DNA of 64,000 nucleotides from Anaeramoeba flamelloides (taxonomy: Eukaryota; Metamonada; Anaeramoebidae), in assembly GCA_027625915.1 (NCBI GenBank), contig JANTQA010000063.1:868001-932000 (forward strand), given 5' to 3'. Below the pieces are notes generated by a model, which saw nothing but the letters and a program-made list of their open reading frames with translations, did not search any database and had not been told where the DNA came from. Below, piece by piece: positions 1-12,700 of the stretch. The position numbers and the translations under genes are program-made. Every line of letters begins with the position of its first letter. The stretch's first letter is position 1.

Positions 1-1611
1 TTTGTTTACTTTTTTTGTTATATATTTTTTGTAGTTCGTCTATTAAATTTAATATAATATTCAATTATACAAATTAGAAAATAAAAATATTTAATATTTT
101 TAATATATATTTTTTTGGATAGAAAAGAAAAGAAAAGAAAATAATGAGAAAGAGGAAAAGAAAAAAAAAGGGAAAAACAAAAAAAAGGAAAAGGGAAAAG
201 AATGGTGAAATAAAATTAATAATTTAAAGAAAGAGGAGAAAAATATTTTTAACTTTATTTTTTTTGAAATTTGTTTAATTAATAAATACAAAATAAGTGA
301 TAAAATTTAGTAAATCTGATTATTTAAAGTATTTATCAAAATAAGGAAAATCCAAAAAGTTTCATCAACATAATCATAAAAATAAATAAGGTGTTTCCAA
401 AAAAAGAGGAACATTTTTTTTTATATTTTAAATAATATTCTATTTAAAAGTATTTCTATTAATAAATTGGTAATATAAAATTAAGGGAGGAATATTAATA
501 CTTATTTTAACCAGTGGGCTATTGTTTGTATTTTGGAATGAATTCATCAAAATATTTCTAAAAGATGAAAAAAATTACAAACAATTTTTTTATAAAAAAT
601 GAAGTATTGTCTATTTTGATAAAAAAAAAATGGGAAATATGGTTAGGAGACAAACTATTTTTTAAACAATGCAATGTAATTTATAAGTTTTTCCCTTCAA
701 TTAGAAATTTTGTCAAGATTAAACCTCTTTGAAGAAAAAAATTTTATAATCAAAAAGAAAAAAAATAATCACCAATTTTCAAATCTAAAAAATATCATAT
801 AAAATTGTAATCAGAAACGTTTATAATTTTAATTTAAAGTGGTATCTTGCAATTAAACAAATTGGGTTATTATGAAGAATCGATGAATGATACTAATGTC
901 AATTTTGGATATTTAAATTGTAATATTAGAATTTAAGTTTAATAAAGATATTTGATAATAAAGTTCACCTACTTTTTTTTGGGAATAGCCCACAAAAAAA
1001 AAATCGTTTCAATTTTGTAAATCATATTTTTGGAACTGAATAATAAATAAATAAAAAAAAAAAAAAAAAAAGATGATCAGGCGTAAATTGTTTCTTTATT
1101 AAATATAAAAATTACATCAAGTTTCAAAGAAATAAATAGGAATTTATTTGTTGTATCTATTTTGAGTGGTTTCTTTTTGTTGTTCATGTGTAACAATACA
1201 CTTTGATTTAAAATTACAATCCTAAAAGAAGGAGATAATGAAGAATTGAAAAAAGAAGATCAAGTGAAAATTGTTTCAATTTAATAGCAAAATACCAGAA
1301 ATAAATTTGTCACAATGTTTTGAGATCTTTTTTTAAAAAAAAAAAGCGTCAAATATTATTTCTTTAATTCAAGTAAGTTGTACATTTCTCTTTTCATTTG
1401 GTGTGATTTGTTTTTTAATTTATGCCACTTTATAATTCTTTAGAAATTTTTTTGAGACTGTTCTAGAAATTAGAAAAAATATATATACTACATTTCCATT
1501 CGTACAACAGTATTATTTTTCTTCAATGAAAAACCATTAAAAATGATTTTAATTTTACACATATTTCAAATTTCTCAACAAAAAAACATTGAAAAATGAA
1601 AATAAAAAAAT
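1..1611. other. A/T-rich intergenic DNA, no gene seen
   Basis: The stretch consists of poly-A and poly-T rich sequence with frequent stops in all frames. The only open frame, near positions 100-291 on the minus strand, is a translation of a purine-rich tract (Phe/Ser low complexity) and is not credible as a gene. No RNA gene or terminal inverted repeat was recognised. Confidence 0.6.
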
Positions 1612-2838
1612 TAAGGGACTAGTAACTCTTATTTATTTTAATCCCCAAAGGTAATAGAGTAACTATCTGAACAAGGGTAGAATTAAAACTCGATATGCAA
1701 CTTCATTTATCAACTTTAGAGAAATGAGTTATCATTTTTAAAAGAGTTCATTTTTCCCAATTATATTTTCAGTAAAAAGATCAAGACCCTTTTTTGTTGA
1801 ATTTTTGGATCAAATTAGAAAAAAGAAAAATTTGCAAAAAAAGTTTATTTTTTAAAGAAATCTCACTTTGAGTAATTTCTGAGAGTCTATGTATGAACAA
1901 ATAACCTTGAACCTTTTAATCCTATTTTAAAAATACAATTAAAATAAATCAAATATTGAATCCTTAAAGATCTGAAAAAATTGATCATTTATTTTATTTC
2001 ACAAATATTTATTAAATTTCTTGAAATTTAAAAGACTAGGCAATATTCTTTTTCAAATATTAAGAGTATAAACAAGGAACTGTTATTAATAAAATCGGTT
2101 ATTTGATAATATCTATTTTTTTTTTTTTATTAGATTTATTTATTTGAATTTGTTTTATTTGTTTGAAAATCTTTAAAAAATTGTGAAATAATTGTAAAGT
2201 CTATTTATACCTTTAATCTTTGGGTTATTAATAACTCACTGAAAGAATTCGGATTGAGTTATTAATTATTGATTAAAAATAATCAATTTAAAAAGGTGTT
2301 TCTTTTGATTATAAGTTGAATTTTCCAGGTTTTAAAAAAAGTATTTTGGGAGAATTTTTAATTTGATTGTTTGATTCTGTTTCTCAGATTTTTTGATTCA
2401 ATAAAGAGAAAAAATTGATTCAAACTGTTCTTTGAATCAAAAAATTATATTTTTTTCAAGTTTTAAAATAATTATTGTGATTTTTTTTATAATTAAGTAT
2501 ATTTTTTAAACTAAGTTATTTTAGAACTATGAGGTTTTAATTTTTAAAGTGTATTTTTGTACACTTCCTTTACAGATATTAAGATTTCAATCTTCTTTCA
2601 AAGAAATAAATTTTTTTTTAAATAATTCAGAAATAGGTTTAATTTTGAACTTTTTAAAAATGTTGAAAAATGGATCAGACTTTTTAAAAACAATAATTCA
2701 TTTCTGAAAATTGCATTAAAAATCAGCCGTGATTTTTTAGTAATCAGATTTTTACACGATTTTTAAATTTCAAGATACGGTAAATTTTTTTTTGAATTTG
2801 CTATTAAATTTACTTGAAGATTTTTTTTAGTTTACTAG
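1612..2838 (+). repeat. RepA interspersed repeat, copy A (about 1.2 kb)
   Basis: This block is similar over its length to the complement of 29762-30985 and, in its later part, to 18650-19567. Shared landmarks in order are a segment around 'TCCCCAAAGG', one around 'ATTGAATCCT', one around 'GAGAAAAAATTGATTCAAAC', and a right edge ending in AAGATTTTTTT followed by TTTACT. I see no conserved reading frame and no clear terminal inverted repeats, so the class is unknown. The right edge overlaps the last codons and the stop of the CAP-Gly gene on the opposite strand. Confidence 0.7.
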
Positions 2839-3993
2839 TCACATACACAAGGACAAAAAAAAAGAATTGGGCATTGATATCAAAAATAAGAACTGAAAAA
2901 ATATGTTTCAAACTTTTTTCTTTTTGGAATTTTTGTTGAATTTTTTTGATAATTTGATCCGTCTCATTTTTTTTAGTTGTTAGTTCATTAGATTTCTGGA
3001 ATTCGTTTTCTGTTTGACGGTTTATTTGTATTTGTTGTTGTGAAAGTTCTGTAAATTTCTTTTCCAAATCTTTTTCATTATTGCAGTGAAGATCATGTTT
3101 AATTCTAACGAGCATACTCTTTGTCGAGTTTGTTCTTTTTCTTTTTTTATCTGTTCTCTTTTTTAATTCCCTTAACTGTTTTTTAACTTTTTCAATTTCT
3201 TGATCTCTTTTTTTCCGTTTCACAATGATTTGGCCACAAATGCCTTTCCTCTTTAATTTGGAGATCCTGTTTTCAAGATCCAACTCCAATTTTGATGTTT
3301 TGGAAACAGTTTGCTTATAAATATTCTTACTTTCTACCATTTGATCCAAGACTTGGGAGCGCCGTACTTGCTTATGACGATCAGAGATTGGTCGTTTTTT
3401 TTTTTTGATGCTTTTTTTATTTGACTTTGGTGTCGAGCCAATGGAATTTCTTCGATTTTCTTTACTGTCATGAAATAGTGCTTCTTTCTTTTTCTTTTTC
3501 TTTTCTTTTTCTTTTTCCTTTTCTTTTCCTTTTTCTTTCTTATTATTTTTCATTTCTTTGTTGTTCGGTTTTTCATTATTTTTCTTTTTATTTCCACTTT
3601 TGATTTTTTGTAAATCCCCTTCTTCATTTGCTTGCTCTGGATTTTTTTTAAACCTAATAAATAACCCATGGTTGTTTTCGCATTCAAAATATTTGACACT
3701 GCTTATTGTTCCATTATTATTTCCGTCTAATTTTAAATTATTTGAAAAGAAAATAAAAAAAAAATTTTACAAAAAAATTATTTCAAATTTTAGGTTTTAA
3801 TTTGCTCGAAATCGAAATGCATGTATTATCCTAAATCTTATTATTTATTTTTACCTGGTTTGTCTAGCTCAATACCAATCCATATACCCTTTGCAAATTT
3901 TGTTTTACCAAGATACCGAATCGTTCCATACGTTCCATGTACTTTTATTCGATCTCCAACTTTTTTTGAAACAGATCTTCTTCTTTTGCTCAT
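2810..3993 (-). CDS. CAP-Gly domain coiled-coil protein (2 exons)
   Basis: Exons are 3993-3855 and 3726-2810, with a 128-nt GT-AG intron in phase 1; the joined protein is 351 aa. Residues about 12-75 form a CAP-Gly domain, the module that binds microtubule plus-end and EEY/F-type C-terminal tails: [17 protein letters not shown], then [14 protein letters not shown] before the intron, and [16 protein letters not shown] after it. The usual GKNDG signature is here GNNNG. A Lys/Glu-rich linker (residues about 85-130) and a long charged, probably coiled-coil region follow (about 160-315). The last about 30 residues are hydrophobic and Phe-rich and run into repeat copy A, which supplies the final codons and the stop. 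The start is the ATG just before the CAP-Gly domain; a further upstream exon cannot be excluded. Likely a cytoskeletal linker; the partner is unknown. Confidence 0.8.
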
Positions 3994-4879
3994 AAACTGT
4001 TTGTTCTTATTTAAGAATAGCCGTTTTTGTTTTGTTCAAAATAAATAAAAAATTTGGAATTTTTTCTTTGGGAGGATAATGAAAAAAATGAATTGAAAAT
4101 TATTTTGAAAAAGTCATTCAATTAAACAGAAATTTTTTTATTTGGAGAAATTTTTTTTTCTTTATTGGTTTTTGGTAAAAGGAACCCTATTAAAGAGTAG
4201 AAATAATTTTGCGTATTGAAAAAATAGAGTAATAGAAAGAGGTTTGTTTGCATTCAAATACTTTGTTACGTTGCTTGGATTTGCAATTTAAAGTGAACAA
4301 AAGTTAATCTGATTAACTTATTGTTTTGCTTCTGAAAAATTCCAATCATTTAGTATTCTTTGATAGCACATGTATTCAATAGAAGAAATAAATATTTAGA
4401 GAAATATAATTTACAATCTTTTTTTTTGATAGTATTCTTGATAGCAAATGAAAAATAGTGAAAAAGATGTGAAAAACCTTTCCTATTGATTATTTATTAA
4501 CCAGTATTTTATCAATATTTTTTTTATTCATAATTTATCTCACTGATAATAAACATCGATTAATGTGGAACAAAACTATTGGAGAACTCTTTTTTTTCCG
4601 AATGGGATAATACCAAGAAATTCAAATAGATGTTTAAAAGCTGTTTTACTTAATTGTTTATTTTAGAAATTTTTTTTAGACAAGCTTTGAAAAAATTATT
4701 TGATTGGTTAAAGTGTTATGAAACTTTTGAAAATATGATTTTCCTTCAAAATATTCTTTTTCAATAACTATTTTAAAAGTAGAAGTTATAAGATTTTCAA
4801 AAATCGAAAAGTAACTTAAAAGCAATTTTTTATTTTTTTTTTTCAATTTTTTGGTAAACTTTTTGAAAATCATGAAATT

Positions 4880-5660
4880 GAAAAATGAAGAAAATATCTG
4901 ATAATTACAATGAATAAGTAGCTTGATAATGATTTTTTCAGATATGAATTATTGTTTATATAAATTAAGATCCATTTTTCAACATTTTTAATAAAAGTTC
5001 AAAATCAATATATCTCTTAATTAAAATCAGTTCCACTTTTTAAAATCAAACTTCTAACGAAAAGACAGACATTAAAAAAATTACAAATTAAGGTACAAAA
5101 TTTGGAGTATAGTTAAATAATATGTATATAAAAAAATTCCAAATTTATTAGCTTAATTGTTCATTTTTTTCTAGATTTGATAAAAAATGATTTGTCTTAA
5201 AAATAATTATAAAAAAATATACTTTAATTTGAGGTTTTTATGTGTATGTGTTTTCCGTGAAAGTTTATGTCTTAAAAATGGAACTAGTTGTAACTAAAAG
5301 AAATACTTTTTACTTTTATTATTTTTAATCAATATTTATATAGCCATATTTTCATTATTTCAGTTGGTGAGTAAGATCACAAATATTAAATTTTCAATAG
5401 AATTTAATATTATTCCTTATTTTTTTTAAATATTTGTAAACAAAAAAAAAAATGAATTCAAGTTGATAATTGCATGAAAAAAAAATGAATATATATTCTC
5501 AAATAACTTATTTTAATAATACCAGTCGGTTCTTTATACTCTGGATATTTAAAAAGAATATTTTCTAATCTCTTTTATTTCTAGATATTGAATAAATATT
5601 TTTCATGAGAATAAACGAACAATTTTTAGTGATTTTCAGAGATAAAGTTTTTTTTATTTT
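4880..5660 (-). repeat. RepA interspersed repeat, copy D (partial, with nested MITE-1)
   Basis: Blocks at 4920-5020 and 5295-5650 resemble matching blocks of RepA copy C in the same orientation (for example around 'GATCCATTTTTC' and 'GAAATACTTTTTA'). Between them lies a 267-bp MITE-1 copy, and about 300 bp present in copy C are missing. Fragments with similarity to the far end of RepA reappear around 6470-6560. Confidence 0.5.
5024..5290. mobile_element. MITE-1 copy, nested in RepA copy D
   Basis: The left end contains TCAGTTCCACTTTT and the right end AAAAATGGAACTAGTTG followed by TA, the inverted ends of the 196-bp MITE-1 family. The copy is longer than 196 bp, with about 70 bp of extra internal A/T sequence. 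Insertion into RepA shows that it is younger than that RepA copy. Confidence 0.6.
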
Positions 5661-7094
5661 TTTCTTGTAAACTCTTCTTGGTTCAAAAGTATCCCTGTTT
5701 TATTGGAAAACTATTACATTTTACATAATTTTAATCCAGTATTCTTCTCATTATAAATTTCCAATTTTTCGATCAGAATCATTTTTTCTAAATTAGTCAA
5801 ATTGTTTTTTATTCTTTTTTATACCTTATATTTTACACATTTCTTTTTCTACTTATTTTCTTTTTTTTTTTGTTATTTTAAAAAAGTTTATTCAAAAAAA
5901 AAAGTATTTAAAACTTAAAGTAACTGTCGTGAGATTATGGTTTTATCGTTTGTTTTGCAATTGATATATCTAATATTAAATAATTTTATTGTCGTCGATA
6001 AATTAAATTTCCAGAAATGGTGAGAAATGATGCTTCAACATTTAAAAGAAAGGGTATAAAAACATTTTATATTATATTTTGTTGGAAAAAAAGATGGTTT
6101 TTTCATGTATTTCTTTCATTAATTCAACTATCGAAAGACATTGATTAATTTTATTATTTGTGAACAATGATTTGTTTGGTTTAAGCTAAAAAAAATTAAA
6201 TATTTCATTTTATAGTATGGAGCCATTTGGGTGAAATGTGGTTTATATTTATAATGTAATTAAATTTGAAATGTTTTTTTGTTCAGAAATTGTATTATAA
6301 ATTACTGTAAGTGGGTTTTTTAAAAAAATATAAATGCTTAGAAAATTTCTTTATTATTTTTAAATCCAAAAATCCAAAACAAAAAGGATTATATTTATTT
6401 ACTATAAATTAATTGGAAAAATGAATTCTTTTAAACATGATATTTCATTTAATTAAAGGTTTATTATCACTCCAGTCTATCGAATATAATGGAAGACTTG
6501 TGAAAATAAATACTCTATTACCTATTTAAATGGGTAATAAATAAGAGTAAATGGTTCCTTAAAGTTGGAAAACGAGAAAAAATTGTTAATTCTATGAGGT
6601 ATTTTTCTTTTTGGTTTTTGTTGAATAAATATTTTTTTTTCACTTTTTCTAGCTTATTTTCATCTTCAAATGAGGTTTATAATGAAATGTGTTATAATTT
6701 GTGAGATCGATTTGAAAATATTCAAGGCGAAAATGAAGTGAAAGATATTTCCCATTCAATATACAAATACATTTATTTAAGGATTTTTTCAAGATCAGAT
6801 CATATTTGTAAGTTTTTAAACAATTGTCTTTAAAGTCAAATTAAAAATGGATTTTTGTTGTATTTTTTGACATCTTAATTTTTCTATTCATATGTTCAAA
6901 AAAAAAAAAATATCATGGTATGAGCCCAAATCCTAGGTTGCAAAATAGCCCATATTTACTCTTCCTTTTGTTGAAATTTAAATTCTAATTCAGTATTAAA
7001 TTTTCTAATCAGAGGATATTGAATTTTGTATAAAAATATCTTGATTTTCCAAGAAATTTTTAATATTAGTAAAGGGGTTTCCTAAAAATATTTA

Positions 7095-7285
7095 AAGTGG
7101 GTTCTACTTTTAAGATACCAACTTTCAACAAAATTTAAGACGTGATAAAATCTCAATTGTAAGCATATTTTTTAGAATTTCTTTTTCAAATTAAGTTATT
7201 AATAATTGAATCATGTGTCATAATTTGAGATTTTACTTGTATCTTAAATTTCGTTAAAGTACGTGTCTTAAAGTTGAACTTACTA
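7095..7285. mobile_element. MITE-1 copy, degenerate
   Basis: Foldback element of about 191 bp. The left arm reads GGTTCTACTTTTAAGATACC and the right arm ends TCTTAAAGTTGAACTTAC, its diverged complement. Internal CTCAAT and ATTTGAGATTTTA segments match the other copies. The terminal CAGT is no longer recognisable, which suggests an old copy. Confidence 0.55.
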
Positions 7286-7597
7286 TATTAATTTTTCGAA
7301 ATTTTGGTGAAATTTCATTTTTTTACTAAGTGTTATAAAAATATCTTTTAAACATGCTTTATTTCTTAAGAAAAAATAATATTTTGATCGTTCTTTTTAA
7401 AAATTTCTTATTTAATCTAAAATTTATTAAGAAAATATTGGCTATTTTTAGAATATTTACTATTGTAACTTTGTCTATTTAATATATTAGTTTTCTAGAA
7501 AAAAACAAAAAGTTTCTTTTTATTTTACCAACCGGGTTACACTGTTTATACGAATTATTTCAACAAGGGTAATTTTTTATATTATTCGAAGATATAT

Positions 7598-7601
7598 ATA
7601 A

Positions 7602-7640
<39 letters not shown>
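7598..7640. repeat. TA dinucleotide microsatellite
   Basis: An uninterrupted run of alternating T and A of about 40 bp. A similar run lies at 52064-52094 and a shorter one at 27801-27817. Confidence 0.9.
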
Positions 7641-7641
<1 letters not shown>

Positions 7642-9751
7642 AAAACATGGAACTAATTAAAAAAGGGTACAATCTTTTATCCAAAGTTTCAGATAAAACT
7701 TTTATTATCTAAAATATGTCATTTGTAGTAACGGAATGATCCAAGTATATAATGGTTAGACAAGAATATCCATTGTAAACTTTTATTATTATATTGGTTA
7801 TCTTAAACATTATCATTGACTAAATTGGTAACCAAATGGTCGATAAAGTGGTTGTATTTATTTTCCCCATGATATTCTGTCCAATAAAAAAATCTAAAAT
7901 TATCTGGTTATTTTTGGTAAAAATGATCTTATCCCGGAAAACATAATTTATTGGGGTTTTTAATATTATTAAAAATTGGTTTCTAAAAAGTCCTTTTTAC
8001 AAAATTTATTATTAGGTATTCTTACCAAATATTCAATATTTATACTCAATAATTTTTAAATGTAAAAAGTTTATAAAATGATATGAATTTAATTTATTAA
8101 AAATGAATTATATTGGTTCATAAATCTTTCAATTATTTGATTATTTGTCCTCTGGCTCAATTTATTTTTAAAAAATATAAATAATATTTCTATCATTTAT
8201 TGTCTAGGTGTTTGTAATAAGCTCATAGAAAAAACTTTTGCTTAGATTAAAAAAAATATATATTTAATCAATCATCTACTTAAATTTTTATATATTAATG
8301 ATTTATAAAAGGATAATCATTAAAGAGTGTCTTTTTTGGAAGAAAAAAAATGTTATTCAATCTTTCTGATAAACAGGTTTTTTATTGTGAAAAATATTTT
8401 AAAAAAGAATTCCATTTCAATTTATTTTTTAAAGATCTTTATATGATAAAGGGGTCAATAAACCAAAGTAAAAAAAGAAAATATTTGAATTTAAAAATCA
8501 GTTTTCTTATTCTTAAATTTTAATTTATTATATTTTTGTTTAATTGGGACTAATTATAAATTGAGAAACATAAAATATCAATGTTTTTTAGTTTTTATTT
8601 TCATTTTTTTTTTTTTTTCTTTTATTTTATCAAAAAGAAAATCCAGACAATTGACTTTAAAAAGTATTCATAAAAAAAAAATTCGAATCATTTTACAAAA
8701 AAATTAACATAAAATATACAAAAGGTCTATTCACCAAAAAATTAATTGTTTTTTTTTTGATAACATTTCCCTTTTAAATTGTACAAAAAATTTTCAATTA
8801 TTTTGATCAGTTAATAATTCAAATATAAATTGATAAAATTAAAAAATACAAACCATTTTTTTGAAAAGTGACCTAATTGTAAAAAAAAAACAAGATCATT
8901 TTCCTTTTTTTTTCTTTTAAAAGACATTATCACAAATTACAACCCACTTCTTTTAAAACTCTATTTGTTCAAGAAAAAATGAAAAAATTAGATATAAAAT
9001 TCTTTGAAATTTATGATTCAAGTATATATTGGGAATTAATTGGTAAAATTCTTGATCACTAATTTGCTTAGCAAACAGGTGCAATATTTAGAGAAATTTC
9101 AGGGGTTTAACACAGTCCCAAGAAATTATTTTTTATTTTTTGTCTTATGAAAACATTCGAAATAATTGAAATAAACTTGTTTTCTTTTGTTAATTTTTTA
9201 GTTGAAAATATCAACTTTCGAAGACAAAATTGTGGAATCTTTTTCATTCTGTGAATTATACTTTTACCCGATAGTACAATTCTCTAAGAATTTTAAATTA
9301 GTAGAATTGCCAAAAAAGCAAAGTACCATTAATTTAAAAATTTCAGTGTTTTTGGCGTAAAATGTAATTTTACTTTTTTTGAATCATTTCTGATAAATTC
9401 AGTTAGAACACAAAAGTATTCCTTTCTGACAAACAAAAACAAAAAGGAAACAAAATAAATACCTTAGTGACCCCAGGATAACAACTGAACTCTTTTTATA
9501 TAGAAATTATACTTTGATCGTAGTTACACAAGTCTATTTTATATTCTTGCTTTTCAGTTAACACAAAAATTTCTGATAATAAGAGTTTGAAAAACGCACT
9601 AATACTTTAAAAAGTACACAATTAAAAACAAACTGTCTCCGAATTTAATAATACATAATTTATCTTTTGAAAATTAAAGAATTGCGATTTATCATTTTTC
9701 TTTCAATATTTTCTTTATTATTGAACCCCTTTTAATCTTCAGAATTTAAAA

Positions 9752-12700
9752 ATGTCAAATAACGAAGGTTAATATTACCTCTTTTTCTTGAATTCTTTTT
9801 TTCTCTTCCTCAAAAAAACAAAAAAATTAACCTCTCTTATTCATTTGAAAAACAAAACAAACTTCTCAAAACAAAAAGAAAAACAAAAAAAAATTAACAA
9901 GCTCGTTGAAGAGCTAGAAAGTAGTAAGCAAAAATACAAAATCGAGAAAAAACCACTTCTTGTTGAAAATTTACTCTCTCCATATCTTGGTTCAGGTATT
10001 TATTTTTTTTTTTCTTCTTTATTTTCCTTTTTAAGCATCTTATTTCAAAAACAGAAAATTGTTTCAGAAAGAAAACAAAAACAATTTTGTTCTTTGATCT
10101 TTTCGCGATTTTTCTCTTACTTGATTGTTTTTTTTTTTTTTTTTTTTTCAATTTTGCTTTTTTTCAGCAACAAATCTTGTCAAACTTTCTTTTTTTTATT
10201 TTTATTTTCTTGACGTGATGGAAAAGAAATAGGACACGATTTCTTTTCTATTCAAGACAAAAACGTAAAATGAATACTTCTTCGAGAATACCAAAATCAA
10301 GAAATCTTTAAATCTATCCTTCAAGGGTGTTTGAATGTCGAGAATTTTTAACAAAAATTTCATTTTTTTTTTAAAAATTTTTTACTGATTTCTTCCTTCG
10401 TTTGATCCTCGGTAAATAAAAAAAAAAATTGTTTTTTGTGTTTCAAAAAAATCTATTTTGTCAAAGAAAATTTCTAATAAACAAATATTTAAAATATTTC
10501 ACTTGTTCGCAAATTAAATTTATTTTTTTTTCTACAATTGAAGAATTGTTTGAAAGAACAAAACACGTCACCAGACAAATTAACTCTACCACCCAAAATA
10601 ACGCGAAAATTTTTTTTTTTTTAATTTCGAAATTTTTTTCGATTAGTACACTGATAAAGTTCAAGGCCAAATAAAAAATGCAAAAATAAAATAAATCCCA
10701 ATCAAAAACAAATCTCAAAATCCATTTTCCTCAAACTTGAACGAAAAAAAATTCCAAAATTTTCCTTTTTTTTTCAACTTTCAAAAAAATAAAAAAAAAA
10801 AGATTTTAAAAATTTACAAAAGCAAATTGTTTATCATTTGGAACACACATTACCAAGAAACACCAAAACATTTCAGTCCTTTGGTACGTATTTAGCGACA
10901 TCATACACCATCCGAGATCGCTTGTTACAATTATCCCATGACACACAAAAGTATTATAACGAAAAAAAAGTGAAGCAAGCATGTTACATCTCGATTGAAT
11001 ACCTGATGGGACGATTTTTAAGGAATGCTGTTTTGAACTTGAATTTGGAAGAAAAGTACGAACAGGCACTTGCAGGGTTTGGGTATGCATTGGAAGACAT
11101 CTATGACGAGGAACAAGATCCGGCTTTAGGAAATGGCGGGCTCGGGAGACTCGCAGCATGCTTTTTAGATACTCTTGCTACACACAATTACCCCGCGTGG
11201 GGCTATGGGCTCAGGTACAATTACGGGCTCTTTAGACAAAGCATTGGCAGCGAAGGTGAGCAAGTGGAAAAAACAGATGTCTGGTTGCAATTCCCATACC
11301 CATTTATGGTTGAAAACCATTTTCTTCGGATCCCCATTGGCTTTTATGGATCGATCGAGACCTATGTTGATGAAAAAACAAAGGGCACAAGGTTTAAATG
11401 GCACCCAAGTGAATATGTCATTGCGCAGGCAAACGACATCTTGATCCCAGGGTATGGAACTGACAACACAAACACCCTCAGGTTGTGGTCGTGCAGGCCC
11501 ATTGAGGAATTAGATTTCGACAAGTTTAGCTTGGGAGACTTTAAGGGCGCATCTGAGAACAGGCTGAATGCCGAAAATATTACAAATGTCTTGTACCCCA
11601 ACGACAATGAAGTCGCAGGCAAGGAGCTGAGATTTAAACAGCAATACTTCTTGGTGGCAGCCACATTGCACGACATCATTCGAAGATTGAAGGAACAGAA
11701 AAGAACAATTTACGAGTTACCAGACTTTGCAGCCGTCCAATTAAACGACACCCACCCAACATTGGCCATTCCAGAATTATTAAGGATCCTGCTCGATGAG
11801 GAAATGCTGACTTGGGAAGAGGCATGGGACATCACGCAAAGGACATTTTCCTATACCAACCATACCATTTTACCAGAGGCCCTCGAAAGGTGGCCCGTGA
11901 AATTGATTTCTCATTTGCTGCCAAGGCACATGCAACTCATTGAGGCCATCAATTGGAAGTTTTTAGAAAAGGTCCGCAAGATCGATAAGAATAACGGCGA
12001 GCTAACCAAGAAAATGTCCTTGATCGAAAATTCCTGGGACACCTTGGTCCGAATGGCATGGCTAGCAATTGTCGGATCTCATAAGGTCAATGGCGTATCT
12101 GGGATCCATACCAATATTTTGAAAAACATCGTCTTCCAAGATTTCCATTCCTTTTATCCAAACAAATTCGTCAATGTCACCAATGGCGTGACCCCACGAA
12201 GATGGCTGCATGCATGTAACCCAAAGCTCTCAGAATTGATCACCTCGACCTTAAAAAGCAACGACTGGATCTATGACTTGGCACATTTATCCAAGTTAAG
12301 AGAATACGCCGAGAATGAAGACTTCCAATTAAAATGGGCTGCAATCAAGACCTTCAACAAAAGAAAATTACAGGCATATGTCAAAAAGGAACTCAAGATT
12401 GATATCGGCTGCGATGGCGTCATTTATGACATCCAAATTAAAAGAATTCACGAGTACAAAAGACAGTTAATGAATGTCTTAGCTTCGATCCATTTCTATC
12501 TCCAAATCAAAAAAATGAACGAAGAAGAGAAAAAAAAAGTCCAAAAGAGAGTCTCGTTTATTGCAGGCAAAGCCGCACCAGGCTATCTCGTTGCTAAAAA
12601 AATCATCAAATTGATCAACCGTGTTTCCAATGTGATCAATAACGATCCCGAAATTGGCGACCTATTTAAGGTGGTCTATTTACCAAACTATTCTGTCACC

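Larger units (their letters stand above)
3994..9751. other. Intergenic region with repeats, no gene seen
   Basis: About 5.7 kb between the CAP-Gly gene and glycogen phosphorylase. It holds RepA copy D with a nested TIR element, a second degenerate TIR element at 7095-7285 and a TA microsatellite at 7598-7640. Otherwise I see only A/T-rich sequence with dense stops. Promoters for the two flanking genes, transcribed away from this region, must lie at its ends, but I cannot point to elements. Confidence 0.55.

Noticed and set aside
10429-10718. Open frames on both strands inside the second phosphorylase intron
   Set aside because: Phe/Ile/Lys-rich, mutually overlapping, no splice support.
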